Numbered from the stretch's first letter, positions 9,642 to 20,014 are shown. The stretch: DNA of 64,000 nucleotides from Paenibacillus sp. MAEPY2 (GCF_000499205.1 NZ_AWUK01000011.1:62001-126000), one strand, 5' to 3'. Notes: a model not told the origin generated them from the sequence alone. Translations and numbers: made by a program.

Positions 9642-11765
9642 ATGTCATGGAAGAAACAAGTAGGTAAAAGCACGATCCGTGTAGCCGCTGCTGCACTATT
9701 ACTTTCCCAACTGTTAGGCGCAGTAGGTCCTGTCTCTGCTGCAAGCACAGATGTAGAAGTACACTTGATCGGAATCAACGACCTGCATGGTCAGTTAGAT
9801 ACGACTTCGGTGATTAGTGATAAAAAGGCGGGATCTGCTCCAATTCTTGCAACTTATCTAAAAGAAGCTCAAGCAAAATATGAACATTCCCTACTCTTCC
9901 ATAATGGAGACTCTGTCGGTGCCTCTGCTCCAGTTTCATCTCTGGATCGTGACGAGCCTACGATGGAATGGATGAATATGATGGGCTTTGATGTAGCTTC
10001 ACTGGGCAATCATGAATTCGACCAAGGTATCGCTGCATTAAAAGCACAAATCTTTGGTGGTCTTGATCCAAAAGAAGGCAAGGTTACTCATGCTGGTGCA
10101 AAATTTGATTATGTCAATGCAAACGTCATTGAAACCTCCACCGTCAAAACATTGATTAAGCCATACGTAATTAAAGAATTGGGCGGAGTCAAAATCGGAT
10201 TTATCGGATTAGTGACGAAGGCTACACCTGCTAAAGTATCCCCATCGGGTACAGCAGGCGTGCGTTTCCTAAGCGCAGAAGAAGAAGTTGAAGCAGTGAA
10301 TAAATATGCTAAAGAATTGCAAGATCAAGGTGTAGAAACGATCGTTGTCTTGGCGCATGATCCAGCAACAACCAAAGAAGGTGTAACAACTGGCGAAGCG
10401 GCTGACCTGGCAAAAGCTTTACCAGCAAATTCCCCTGTTGATGTTATCGTTGCAGGTGACAATCACGCTTTAGCTAACGGTGAAGTGAACGGAAAATTGA
10501 TCGTTCAGGCTTATTCCTATGGTACAGCATTTGAAGATATCAAGCTGATGATTGACCCTGCTACCGGGGATGTCACTGAGAAATCAGCTACCATTACAAC
10601 AACATTCCAAGAGGGTGTAAAAGAAGACCCTGAATCTTTAGCTATTATTAAAAAATCATTGGACAAGCATCCTGAACTGACGAAGCCAGTAGGTACAACA
10701 GATGGTTCTGTTACTCGTACCGATGCTTATAATAACGAAGCCGCTCTTGGCAACCTCATTGCAGATTCAATGCGTGAAGCAGACTTTGGTGATAAGGCAA
10801 GTGCTGCTGACTTTGCATTTATGAATCCAGGTGGTATTCGTGCGGATCTGCCAAAAGGCGATGTGACCTTTGCTGATCTTGCTAAAATCCAACCTTTTGG
10901 CAACACTCTGGTGAAATTGGAGTTGACTGGTGAACAAATTAAAACTTTGTTGCAGCAACAATGGGGTACCAATGCTGACGGTACACCAAACACTAAAACT
11001 CTACAGATCTCTGGCCTGAAATATACTGCAGACTTCAATAAGCCAGTTGCAGAACGTGTTACTAGTCTTAGTCTTGAAGATGGCACACCTATTGATCCTG
11101 CAAAAACATATACGGCTGTCGTTAACAACTTTATGGCCGCAGGTGGAGATAACTATAAAGTGCTAGTGGATGCCAAATCATCTTTAGCAGGTCCTATCGA
11201 TCTGGATGTATTCTACCAGTACATTGTAGATACGTATAAAGGCGGCGCTATTCAAGCTAAAACAGAAGGACGGATCACGAATCTGGCTGCACCTACAGAG
11301 CAAACAGAAACACCTGCAACAACAGAATTCATTTCCCGTGCTGAATTTGTAAGTGCTCTAGTAGACCTGTTGAAACTTAACGAAGTAGCTACAGCACCTG
11401 CATTCAAGGATGTTGCTGCTAACGCTGCATATGCAGATGCAATCGCAGAAGCTACTCATGCTGGATTCATTCAAGGCTACGGTGGTAACTTCAATCCTGA
11501 TCGTGAGATCACTCGTGAAGAGGCTGCTACTATTCTTGCTAAATTGTTGAACGATCAAGCTTCTGATAAAAATGCTGCTGCGATCATTGCAGGTTTTGAA
11601 GATGGAAAAACCGTTTCTACCTATGCGGTTAAATCTATGGCAAAACTGATTGACAAAGGTATTTTTAGTGCAACAGAGAAAAACCTGCTTCAACCTAAAC
11701 AAGGTCTTTCTAATAACGATTCTAAAGCTTTGATTCAAAAAGCTGTTGCAGCAAAGGCTTCATAA
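9642..11765 (+). CDS. SLH-anchored 5'-nucleotidase / bifunctional metallophosphatase
   Basis: About 707 residues. Start is the ATG at 9642 (GAGAGGGG upstream), giving a clear Sec signal peptide that ends near VSAAST. Residues about 40-320 are a calcineurin-like metallophosphatase with metal motifs IGINDLHGQ, HNGDSVG, GNHEFDQG and a late H-containing GDNHAL. Residues about 340-570 are a 5_nucleotid_C domain (NNEAALGNLIADSMREA, FMNPGGIRADLPKGD). The C-terminal about 130 residues hold SLH-like repeats (EFISRAEFVSALVDLLKL, ITREEAATILAKLL) that would bind the cell-wall pyruvylated polymer. Likely scavenges nucleotides at the surface for phosphate or nucleosides. Monocistronic, ended by the hairpin at 11800-11905. 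Confidence 0.93.
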   Translation: MSWKKQVGKSTIRVAAAALLLSQLLGAVGPVSAASTDVEVHLIGINDLHGQLDTTSVISDKKAGSAPILATYLKEAQAKYEHSLLFHNGDSVGASAPVSSLDRDEPTMEWMNMMGFDVASLGNHEFDQGIAALKAQIFGGLDPKEGKVTHAGAKFDYVNANVIETSTVKTLIKPYVIKELGGVKIGFIGLVTKATPAKVSPSGTAGVRFLSAEEEVEAVNKYAKELQDQGVETIVVLAHDPATTKEGVTTGEAADLAKALPANSPVDVIVAGDNHALANGEVNGKLIVQAYSYGTAFEDIKLMIDPATGDVTEKSATITTTFQEGVKEDPESLAIIKKSLDKHPELTKPVGTTDGSVTRTDAYNNEAALGNLIADSMREADFGDKASAADFAFMNPGGIRADLPKGDVTFADLAKIQPFGNTLVKLELTGEQIKTLLQQQWGTNADGTPNTKTLQISGLKYTADFNKPVAERVTSLSLEDGTPIDPAKTYTAVVNNFMAAGGDNYKVLVDAKSSLAGPIDLDVFYQYIVDTYKGGAIQAKTEGRITNLAAPTEQTETPATTEFISRAEFVSALVDLLKLNEVATAPAFKDVAANAAYADAIAEATHAGFIQGYGGNFNPDREITREEAATILAKLLNDQASDKNAAAIIAGFEDGKTVSTYAVKSMAKLIDKGIFSATEKNLLQPKQGLSNNDSKALIQKAVAAKAS

Positions 11766-11799
11766 TTTAGAAATTATTCAAACCTTATACTAAGACACG

Positions 11800-11905
11800 A
11801 AAAACACATTCTTATTGGTGAATAAGCTTTCTCCTATGGATAAACCTCAACTCATGAAAGGTTTATCCAGGAGCATGCAATATACCAAATTAGAATGTGT
11901 TTTTT
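11800..11905 (+). terminator. Large nested hairpin after the 5'-nucleotidase gene
   Basis: Outer arms AAAAACACATTCT (11800-11812) and AGAATGTGTTTTTT (11892-11905) enclose an inner stem in which GGATAAACCT (11838-11847) and CTCCT pair with AGGTTTATCC and AGGAG near 11860-11873. The final T-run gives it terminator form, but it is far longer than a usual terminator. Confidence 0.7.
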
Positions 11906-11992
11906 CATTTTCCATGAATATAGCTAATCTATGGTGAATGCTACTTTTATTTTGGACTGAGATTCAAAGGTATTACACGATACATATCCCGC

Positions 11993-12025
11993 ACCTACTA
12001 ATAGGCTTGATGCCTGAAAGTAGGT
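11993..12025 (+). promoter_or_regulatory. Stem-loop upstream of the thiol-redox operon
   Basis: ACCTACT (11993-11999) pairs with AGTAGGT (12019-12025), with an inner GGC/GCC pair and a 5-base loop, about 70 bases before the first gene of the operon. It could be an operator or a leader structure. No function is known. The rest of 11906-12097 shows nothing I can name. Confidence 0.4.
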
Positions 12026-12097
12026 TTATTCTAGTTAAACGAATCTTAACAATTGGGCTGTAGAGTAGAAAGTAATTGTAAAAAAGGGGAGGGAAAC

Positions 12098-12793
12098 ATG
12101 ATGCAAGAAGCTATCGTTTGGGGGCCGCTGTTAATTAAATACAATTGGATCGCGATGGCGTTCTCTGCACTTGCAGCTTATATAGCCATGAAATATTGGT
12201 TGAAGGGAAAAAGTGATTTAAGCAAGCCTATTTTAGAGGATATAACCAATGTTCTTTTATGGGCATTCTTGATTTGGAAGTTTAGTGTCATTATTTTTAA
12301 TCCCGTCGCTGTTTTAAATAACCCGTCCTATATTCTTTATTTTACTGGGGGTGAGCGCGGGATCTTGTTATCAGTAATTGTAGTTCTTATCTTCGTATCT
12401 ATTCAAAGTTATAAGCGCAGAATTACCTTTTGGATGTATGCGGCAGTATTGGGGGCAGGCTTATTATCTTATAAAACGTTCTATTCATTGTTCCAGCTCA
12501 TCTTTAACGATCCGATACCATTATCATTTTTGTATGAACTCAGTCAAATTGTTTTAGCAAGCATACTATTGATTTGGATGTATATCAGAAAAGATAGCTT
12601 TGAAAAGCCGCAAGAGATCAATCAACTTATTCTTTGGTTCAGCATCGGACAGATTTTAAGTGGCTTTTTTAAAAGCTTTTCTGTAGTAGTGTTCTTAGGA
12701 TTATCTAGTGAGCAGCTTGTTTATTTGGCTATTGCTTTATGTTGTTTGACTATTCACAACGTTAGAACAAAAGAGAGCTTTAATGAATCTTAA
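12098..12793 (+). CDS. Polytopic membrane protein, Lgt-like (first gene of thiol-redox operon)
   Basis: About 231 residues, with roughly seven hydrophobic segments and almost no soluble domain. The pattern ILEDITNVLLWAFLIWKFSVIIFNP followed by YFTGGERGILL recalls the early helices of prolipoprotein diacylglyceryl transferase, but the conserved Lgt catalytic HGG/Arg signature is not visible, so enzymatic activity is doubtful. ATG at 12098 is preferred over 12053 because GGGGAGGG lies directly upstream. CcdA follows within about 50 bases, then a thioredoxin and a two-component pair, so it probably works in membrane thiol or lipoprotein chemistry. Alternative: a quinone- or thiol-handling membrane partner of CcdA. 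Confidence 0.7.
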   Translation: MMQEAIVWGPLLIKYNWIAMAFSALAAYIAMKYWLKGKSDLSKPILEDITNVLLWAFLIWKFSVIIFNPVAVLNNPSYILYFTGGERGILLSVIVVLIFVSIQSYKRRITFWMYAAVLGAGLLSYKTFYSLFQLIFNDPIPLSFLYELSQIVLASILLIWMYIRKDSFEKPQEINQLILWFSIGQILSGFFKSFSVVVFLGLSSEQLVYLAIALCCLTIHNVRTKESFNES

Positions 12794-12841
12794 CAATCCT
12801 GCGTTATGGTTGTTGGGAATACTTTGCTGGAGGAATTACAA

Positions 12842-13555
12842 ATGGACAATATTTCAATTTTATTTGCTATAACGGCGGGGGCATTATCCTTTTTTTCACC
12901 CTGTATTTTTCCGCTTTTGCCTGCTTATCTTGCGAATCTTACAGGCTCTTATGGGAGTGGGGAGAAAACAAGTGTATCCAATAGAACTTTGATGATTCGT
13001 TCTACTCTCTTTATCCTCGGTTTTACTGTGGTTTTCCTACTTATGGGTGCTTCCGCAAGTATGATTGGACAAATTTTCGCTGCGAATCGAGGGTTGCTAG
13101 AAAAGCTTAGCGGACTACTCATTATTATATTCGGCTTACAGATTGCAGGGATTTTAAATCTTCGTTTTCTCATGTTTCAAAAGCAGCGAGAAACCAAAAC
13201 TCCAAAGAACGGAAGCGGTTGGAATTCATTTGTCGTGGGAGTTGCTTTTGGAACGGGCTGGACTCCTTGCGTCGGTCTGGCTTTATCTTCAATTTTGTTG
13301 TTGGCTGGATCATCTGAAACGATGTTCAATGGAATCTTTTTATTATTGTTTTATTCATTGGGTTTAGGAGTTCCTTTTTTATTGATATCCATCTTGATTA
13401 CGAAATCTAAGGGTATCATGAGAAAAATAAATAAATGGCTACCACGTTTGGCGCTGCTGAATGGCTGGATTTTAATCGCGATGGGCTTGCTGTTATTTAC
13501 GGGCCAACTGCAAAAATTAAGTGCATGGCTTGCTTCCTTCGCGCCAATGTTCTAA
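12842..13555 (+). CDS. ccdA: CcdA-type thiol:disulfide reductant transporter
   Basis: A 237-residue, six-helix membrane protein of the DsbD/CcdA family. The two redox cysteines are in the expected places: C21 in SFFSPC and C143 in GTGWTPC, each followed by a Pro-rich or Gly-rich helix. The ATG at 12842 (GGAGGA seven bases upstream) is preferred over the upstream frame-extending codon at 12806. CcdA moves electrons from cytosolic thioredoxin across the membrane to extracytoplasmic thioredoxins, and here the likely acceptor is encoded immediately downstream (13577). Confidence 0.92.
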   Translation: MDNISILFAITAGALSFFSPCIFPLLPAYLANLTGSYGSGEKTSVSNRTLMIRSTLFILGFTVVFLLMGASASMIGQIFAANRGLLEKLSGLLIIIFGLQIAGILNLRFLMFQKQRETKTPKNGSGWNSFVVGVAFGTGWTPCVGLALSSILLLAGSSETMFNGIFLLLFYSLGLGVPFLLISILITKSKGIMRKINKWLPRLALLNGWILIAMGLLLFTGQLQKLSAWLASFAPMF

Positions 13556-13576
13556 TACGAGAGGGTGATTGTTCCT

Positions 13577-14155
13577 ATGAAAAAAAATATAGTCGTCGTT
13601 GTTATTCTGATCGGATTGGTTGCATGGGGGATATACGATACAATGAAGAAAAAGGATGAACGTCAAGCAAGCCTGGCTAACAGTGAACAAGTAGTAGAGG
13701 GAATGGATATGTCCACCCTAACCGTGGGTATTAATCAAGGCAACATTGCACCAGACTTTGAGTTAAATACACCGGATGGTGAGAAGTTAAAGCTTTCTGA
13801 TTTTAGAGGACAAAAGGTGATTGTCAATATGTGGGCAACCTGGTGTCCACCCTGTAGAGTTGAAATGCCGGATATGCAAAAATTTTATGAGAAGTATAAA
13901 GATGAAAAGGCCACAATTATTGCTGTAAATATGACATCTTCAGAGAAGAGTTTAGACAGCATTCCTAATTTTTTAAAAGAATATGGGATTACATTCCCGG
14001 TTGTATTGGATGAGCAAAACAAAGTAGGGGAAATCTATCAGGTATATGCACTCCCTACAAGTATAATCATTGATTCGCAGGGCATTATTCAGCAAAAAGT
14101 TTCAGGTCCAATGAATTATGAAATGATGGAAAAGTTTGTTTCAGAGATTCGCTAA
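13577..14155 (+). CDS. Membrane-anchored thioredoxin-like protein (TlpA/ResA family)
   Basis: 192 residues: an uncleaved N-terminal membrane anchor (about residues 4-20), a linker, then an AhpC/TSA-Redoxin fold. The active site WCPPC lies at residues 89-93 and the cis-proline loop is ALPTS. ATG at 13577 has GAGAGGGTGA well placed upstream. It probably reduces disulfides on the outer face of the membrane (cytochrome c apoproteins, spore or envelope proteins), fed by the CcdA gene just before it. It ends about 20 bases before the response regulator gene, so redox genes and regulators form one unit. Confidence 0.92.
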   Translation: MKKNIVVVVILIGLVAWGIYDTMKKKDERQASLANSEQVVEGMDMSTLTVGINQGNIAPDFELNTPDGEKLKLSDFRGQKVIVNMWATWCPPCRVEMPDMQKFYEKYKDEKATIIAVNMTSSEKSLDSIPNFLKEYGITFPVVLDEQNKVGEIYQVYALPTSIIIDSQGIIQQKVSGPMNYEMMEKFVSEIR

Positions 14156-14176
14156 GTTACTATGGAGGGTTTGGGA

Positions 14177-14872
14177 ATGGCTGTGAAGGGAACCGGAATT
14201 TTAGTTGTAGAAGATGATGTGAAAATCCGAAAGCTGATTGTCCTGTACCTGGAAAATGAGGGGTATGACGTATTTGAAGCGGGTGACGGTGAGGAAGCTC
14301 TAGATGCTTTTAAAAAATATGACCCTTGTCTTATTATTCTGGATTTAATGCTTCCGAAAATAAGTGGGGAAGAAGTCTGCAAGAGCATCCGTGCAGATTT
14401 GAAGGAAGAAATACCTATTATTATGTTAACAGCTAAAGTAGAGGAATATAGCCGGATTGGAGGATTGAAATCGGGAGCTGATGATTATGTAACGAAACCG
14501 TTTAGTCCGGGTGAATTGGTGGCTCGAGTAGAATCCATTTTGCGAAGGACGGGCCAGCGTTGTAGCAAACTTACGTACCGCGGAGTAACCATCAAACAGT
14601 TACGGGGTGAAGTGCATTATAAAGGGGAAACCATTCAACTGACACAGCATGAGTTCCGTCTTTTGTATTTTCTAATGGTGCACCCCAATCAAATTCTAAC
14701 TAGGGAACAGATCATTGATGAACTGTATCCCAATAATGAAAAGGCTGTAACAGAAAGGTCGATCGATGTTCATATAGGTAGATTGAGAGAGAAACTGATG
14801 TGGGATGGAGATAATGAACTAATCGAAACGATCCGAGGAATGGGGTATCGCTTTGTCGCTTTTCAAAAATAA
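14177..14872 (+). CDS. OmpR-family response regulator
   Basis: 231 residues. Receiver domain with D13/D14 and phospho-acceptor D56 (ILDLMLPK), followed by a winged-helix DNA-binding domain (QLTQHEFRLLYFLMVHPNQILTREQII ... RSIDVHIGRLREKL). ATG at 14177 is chosen because GGAGGG at 14164-14169 lies six bases upstream; an earlier in-frame ATG at 14162 would overlap that site. The kinase gene overlaps its 3' end. It probably controls the operon it belongs to in response to envelope thiol or antibiotic stress (inference). Confidence 0.93.
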   Translation: MAVKGTGILVVEDDVKIRKLIVLYLENEGYDVFEAGDGEEALDAFKKYDPCLIILDLMLPKISGEEVCKSIRADLKEEIPIIMLTAKVEEYSRIGGLKSGADDYVTKPFSPGELVARVESILRRTGQRCSKLTYRGVTIKQLRGEVHYKGETIQLTQHEFRLLYFLMVHPNQILTREQIIDELYPNNEKAVTERSIDVHIGRLREKLMWDGDNELIETIRGMGYRFVAFQK

Positions 14873-15929
14873 TCCATTTCGAATCAACATCATGTGGAAA
14901 TTCACACTGATTAATGTTGCGGTTATTGGTATTGCCATTTGGCTCGCAGGGGTTTCGGTAAAAGACTATGCATGTCTGTTGTTTGCTAATTCCCCGTCTG
15001 TGACTCCAGAAGAGAGCGCCATTTTCACTCAAACGATGCAGACCTTTTTAATCAAAGCAAGTCTGACAGCTGTGTTGATTGCAGCGTTCATCCACTACTT
15101 TTTAGTAAAAAAGTTGATTCTTCCGCTTAAGGAATTGGGTCATGCAACTCGGCAAATGGCTCAAGGGGAAATGCCAAACCCCTTATCCATTCGTGTTCAC
15201 GATGAAATTGGTCTGTTAACGGCTGACTTTAATCAATTGAGTATGAAATTGAAACATGTGGAGGATTTAAGAAAAAAAATGCTGTCTGATATGGCACATG
15301 AGCTGCGGACCCCATTAACGAATATAAACGGATATTTGGAAGCTTTAAGTACGGGGGTAATTCGGGGCAATAAAGAGCTATTCGAATCCATTCACGAAGA
15401 ATCCATACGCATTACCCGTTTAGTTGAGCAGTTACACCAATTGAATGTGTGGCAAGGAAAGAAGATTTCCAATGAGAATAAGATGAATGTACTCTCTATA
15501 GAAAAGCTGATTGAATCCTGTGTGGATCACTTTTCATTGGAGTTCATGAATAGAGGGGTCATTATTGATCTCAAGACTGAAGCAGCGAAAGTAGTAGGAG
15601 ATGAAGACGGTCTTAAACAGGTACTGCATAATCTTCTGACCAATGTACTGCAATATGATCAGGGTGGATGGGTTGAGATTACAGGGAAGCGGAAAGAGTC
15701 AAACTATCAAATAACCGTCAAGAATTTAGGCCAACCGATACCTGTAGAACATGAATCTCTAATATTCGAGCGATTTTACCGGGTAGATTCATCCCGCAGC
15801 AGGGATTCAGGAGGTTCAGGATTAGGTTTATCTTTAGTGAAGGAAATTATAGAGCAGCAGGGTGGACAAGTAGGATTGCAGTCAAAAGGAAATGAGCATT
15901 CCTTTTGGTTTACTGTACCTTTAAAGTAA
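14853..15929 (+). CDS. Sensor histidine kinase
   Basis: 358 residues. TM1 at about 15-33, a short extracytoplasmic loop of about 30 residues with a cysteine (YACLLF), TM2 at about 66-86, HAMP, then HisKA with H149 (SDMAHELRTPLTN) and a HATPase with SGGSGLGLSLVKEII. The TTG start overlaps the response regulator by 20 bases; GAGGAATGGGG precedes it, whereas the later ATG at 14892 lacks a ribosome binding site. The very small sensor loop suggests sensing within or near the membrane, possibly of the redox state of its operon partners (inference). Confidence 0.92.
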   Translation: MSLFKNNPFRINIMWKFTLINVAVIGIAIWLAGVSVKDYACLLFANSPSVTPEESAIFTQTMQTFLIKASLTAVLIAAFIHYFLVKKLILPLKELGHATRQMAQGEMPNPLSIRVHDEIGLLTADFNQLSMKLKHVEDLRKKMLSDMAHELRTPLTNINGYLEALSTGVIRGNKELFESIHEESIRITRLVEQLHQLNVWQGKKISNENKMNVLSIEKLIESCVDHFSLEFMNRGVIIDLKTEAAKVVGDEDGLKQVLHNLLTNVLQYDQGGWVEITGKRKESNYQITVKNLGQPIPVEHESLIFERFYRVDSSRSRDSGGSGLGLSLVKEIIEQQGGQVGLQSKGNEHSFWFTVPLK

Positions 15930-15977
15930 AAAAGATACCAAAACATCTATAGAGAAACTAAAATATGATCCTATTGA

Positions 15978-16075
15978 AAGCCGCTAAAATAGCGGCTTTT
16001 TTATCGGTGCAAGTTCGTGTTGCGAGCCGTGGAAAAGCACTTGTACCGATTGCCGAAATTGTAAGATACAGTCCA
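15978..16075. repeat. Dispersed hairpin repeat family A, degraded copy 1, acting as terminator
   Basis: CCTATTGAAAGCCGCTAAAATAGCGGCTTTTTTAT matches the core of repeat family A (see 26913-26986); a degraded GTGCAAGTTCGTGTTG right arm and ACTTGTACCGATTGCC follow. The core (15978-16002) is a good terminator for the kinase gene. Confidence 0.7.
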
Positions 16076-16096
16076 CTGCAGTATCGATAATGAATA

Positions 16097-16978
16097 TTAC
16101 GAAGGATAGGTTTCCTTTATAAATTGGATAAAGTGTGCAGTAGCTGAACTGAAAATCTTATTTTTTTTCCAGGCGATGACATGAGTCGTTATTCGTTCAG
16201 GTTCAAAAGGAACAAAACAAGTGCTATTACTTTCCCGGATCGTATATGCTCCACTCACACAGATGGCATATCCAAGTTTCCTTTCCACCAACAGCATCGC
16301 ATTCGTCAATAAATTATGGGATGCATAGATACAAAGGCTATCATTCTCAACACCAAGCCAGCTTGTAATTTCGTTTTGTACAATTGTACGTCGGGGTATA
16401 ATCAAGGGCAAGGAAAGGATGTCTTGGATACGAACATATTTTTTCTGGGCAAGAGGATCATCACGTCTCATCAGAACTCCCCACTTTTCCTGATGAGGTA
16501 ATCGAATATAGTCATATTTTGCTGTTTCAATCGGTTCCAGTAATATTCCGATATCTATATTTCCCCGGTCAAGTTTCTCCCGAATGTCATCTCCGTCTGC
16601 ACTATATAATTCATATTGTACCCTGGGGTGTTGATTAGAAAATTCCTCTAACAGCTCTGGCAAAGCTCGGGATACAGTGGACTCTACACAACCCACAGAA
16701 ACAATTCCACCAATCATATCTTTTTGTTCCACCAGATCCCTTTCTGTCTTATCCAAGAGGGAAACAATTTCTTTTACTCTTTGCTGAAACAAAAGTCCGC
16801 TATTTGTTAGTGTGATCTGTCTCTTGCCACGTATAAATAAACGAGTACCCAATTCTTCTTCAAGATCCATAAGCTGTCTGCTTAGAGTTGGCTGTGTAAT
16901 ATGAAGGATTTCTGCTGCTTTTGTAATGTTACCAACGTTAGCCACCGTTAAAAAATACTTAAACACACGAATATCCAA
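16097..16978 (-). CDS. LysR-family transcriptional regulator
   Basis: 293 residues. N-terminal helix-turn-helix (NITKAAEILHITQPTLSRQLMDLEEELGTRLF, residues about 16-48), then a periplasmic-binding-like effector domain. TTG start, with GGAAGGATGA upstream on the minus strand; the nearby ATG at 16983 is out of frame. It is divergent from two aldo/keto reductase genes, the classic arrangement for a LysR activator of detoxification reductases, so it probably regulates 17160 and 18244. Effector unknown. Confidence 0.92.
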   Translation of the reverse strand: MDIRVFKYFLTVANVGNITKAAEILHITQPTLSRQLMDLEEELGTRLFIRGKRQITLTNSGLLFQQRVKEIVSLLDKTERDLVEQKDMIGGIVSVGCVESTVSRALPELLEEFSNQHPRVQYELYSADGDDIREKLDRGNIDIGILLEPIETAKYDYIRLPHQEKWGVLMRRDDPLAQKKYVRIQDILSLPLIIPRRTIVQNEITSWLGVENDSLCIYASHNLLTNAMLLVERKLGYAICVSGAYTIRESNSTCFVPFEPERITTHVIAWKKNKIFSSATAHFIQFIKETYPS

Positions 16979-17159
16979 TTCATATCATCCTTCCGTATTT
17001 CATCTGATGAATTGTTTACTTAGTATTATACGATACATATTAGGCATGATAAAACATTCACCATAAGCATTAGAAATTACTCACTTTGGAAATTACCATG
17101 AGAGTATATAAAACACACAAATTTACGATTTAAAAAAACGCTTAGGAAAGGAAACGATT

Positions 17160-18143
<984 letters not shown>

Positions 18144-18243
18144 TGGAGGTCGTTGTATAGCGGTCATTACCGAAATTATATTGAGGAAAATGTAATCTAA
18201 TATGTGTAATGAGCACATGGAAAACAAATGGAGGCAGTTTATT

Positions 18244-19221
18244 ATGAAGATGAGAGAAATTGGAGATCTTAAGGTTTCAGAAATGGGTATGGGGTGTATG
18301 GGATTTAGCCACGGTTACGGTGCTGTGCCGGAAGAATCATACAGTATTTCGGCCATTCATCAAGCATATGATGTTGGCTGTACTTTCTTTGATACTGCGG
18401 AGGGTTATGGACGTCAGATGTTTGATCTGGGACACAATGAGAGATTGGTGGGAAAGGCTTTGGAGCCATTTCGTAAGGATGTTGTTCTAGCAACTAAGCT
18501 GCATATTGACACTAAAGAACCTGAAAAAGATGGGTCACTATATCATACCGTAAAACGTCATTTAGTAGCATCAATGGACAAACTCAGAACGGATTATATG
18601 GACCTGTATTATCTTCACAGAGTGAATCCGGATATTCCTGTTGAAGATGTAGCTGAATGCATGGGCAGGCTGATTAAAGAAGGATTGATTCGTGGATGGG
18701 GTGTTTCTCAGCTGTCTGCTACAACAATGATGCGAGCACATGCGGTTACACCGCTTACTGCTGTACAGAGTATTTATTCAATGATGGAGCGAAACTTTGA
18801 AAAAGATATCATTCCACTTTGTGAAGAGAATAAGATCGGATTTGTACCATTTTCCCCGATTGCTAGTGGATACCTATCTGGCAAGGTTAACGTAGATACA
18901 AAATTCGAGGGAGATGATGTCCGCAAGTGGGTACCACAGATGAAGAAGGAAAATATCATTGCAAATAAACCGCTGCTTGAAATAATCAGTGATGTAGCGT
19001 CTAGAAAGGGAGCAACGAATGCCCAAATTTCGCTGGCATGGATGCTTCACAAATATCCTCATGTCGTACCGATTCCCGGTTCGAAAAACAAGGAGCGCAT
19101 TTTGGAAAATCTCGGAGCCTGCAATGTTTCTTTAACAGAGGTAGAGTTTAGGGACTTAGAGATGGCATTAAATCAGGTTACAGTTCATGGTCAAAGATTA
19201 GAAATAGAAGAACTGCTATGA
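18244..19221 (+). CDS. Aldo/keto reductase
   Basis: 325 residues. Same catalytic set as its neighbour (CTFFDTAEGYG, LATKLH, YYLHRVNPD) and a full C-terminal NADP site (HVVPIPGSKNKERILEN). ATG at 18244 with GGAGG upstream is preferred over the ATG at 18202. It lies about 100 bases after the first reductase on the same strand; the two are clearly paralogous but diverged, so this is an old duplication or serial acquisition. Confidence 0.93.
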   Translation: MKMREIGDLKVSEMGMGCMGFSHGYGAVPEESYSISAIHQAYDVGCTFFDTAEGYGRQMFDLGHNERLVGKALEPFRKDVVLATKLHIDTKEPEKDGSLYHTVKRHLVASMDKLRTDYMDLYYLHRVNPDIPVEDVAECMGRLIKEGLIRGWGVSQLSATTMMRAHAVTPLTAVQSIYSMMERNFEKDIIPLCEENKIGFVPFSPIASGYLSGKVNVDTKFEGDDVRKWVPQMKKENIIANKPLLEIISDVASRKGATNAQISLAWMLHKYPHVVPIPGSKNKERILENLGACNVSLTEVEFRDLEMALNQVTVHGQRLEIEELL

Positions 19222-19405
19222 TTGATTCAAGGAAACACCCCGCTCATAATGAATATATGTCGAAGGAAAGAACTTGTTTTGATTACCGATTAGATTATCC
19301 CGGGCATTGAGGTTTGGCTAAAATAAACATTGTTATTTACAAAGCTTATTACTTATATTATAGTTATTGCAGATATATATTATCTGTAAAAGAGGAGCAT
19401 AAAAA

Positions 19406-19966
19406 ATGAAATCAAAACTAGAAAGTAAAATTAAGAACTTGGAGAATATTGAGAGGTTCCCAGCAGAGGAGTTATTAGAGTTTATACAGCTTAATAAAGA
19501 GGACGAACTATTAGATATTGGAGCTGGTACGGGTTATATAAGCTTTTCTTTTGCTAAATATGTGAAAAAGGTAGTTGCGTTTGATTACGATCATGAAATT
19601 TTACAGTATCTAGAGGCAAAAGCTAAGGAAAAAGGGTTAACCAATATTGAAACCACTGCCGCAAACATTAAAGAGATGCCATTAGAGAACGAGAGATTCG
19701 AAAAAGCTGTTGCTTCAATATCGTTACATGAGGTTCAACCACTTTCGGTGGCCTTGAGTGAAATCCACAGAGTTTTAAAAGACAAAGGGCTCTTTTTATG
19801 TATTGAATTAGAGAAGTCAGAGCTGGCTAAGGGTCCAAGGGATTCATCGAAGGAAATGGAGGAGAAAATCGTTCAGGCCGGTTTTTCTGTTATGGATACG
19901 ATTCATTCACCAACGCAAGTGGCTAACCAACCTGTCTATATCATTATTGCACAGAAGAATAAATAA
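19406..19966 (+). CDS. Class I SAM-dependent methyltransferase
   Basis: 186 residues. SAM-binding motif I DELLDIGAGTGYISFSFAK (about residues 34-52), the acidic ribose-binding residue in VVAFDYDHE, and post-I signal NIKEMPLENERFEKAVASISLHEV are all present. It belongs to the Methyltransf_11 group; the substrate cannot be read. AGAGGAG lies upstream of the ATG. Monocistronic with its own terminator. Confidence 0.85.
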   Translation: MKSKLESKIKNLENIERFPAEELLEFIQLNKEDELLDIGAGTGYISFSFAKYVKKVVAFDYDHEILQYLEAKAKEKGLTNIETTAANIKEMPLENERFEKAVASISLHEVQPLSVALSEIHRVLKDKGLFLCIELEKSELAKGPRDSSKEMEEKIVQAGFSVMDTIHSPTQVANQPVYIIIAQKNK

Positions 19967-19974
19967 AAAAATTC

Positions 19975-20014
19975 AAAACACTTTCAAAGGGTTGATCCTT
20001 TTGGAGGTGTTTTT
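19975..20014 (+). terminator. Rho-independent terminator of the methyltransferase gene
   Basis: AAAACAC..CAAAGG pairs with CCTTTTG..GTGTTTTT around GTTGAT, with a short T-run. Confidence 0.75.

Noticed and set aside
12098-12793. Calling the first gene of the redox operon Lgt
   Set aside because: The overall helix pattern is similar but the conserved catalytic HGG/Arg region of Lgt is not visible.
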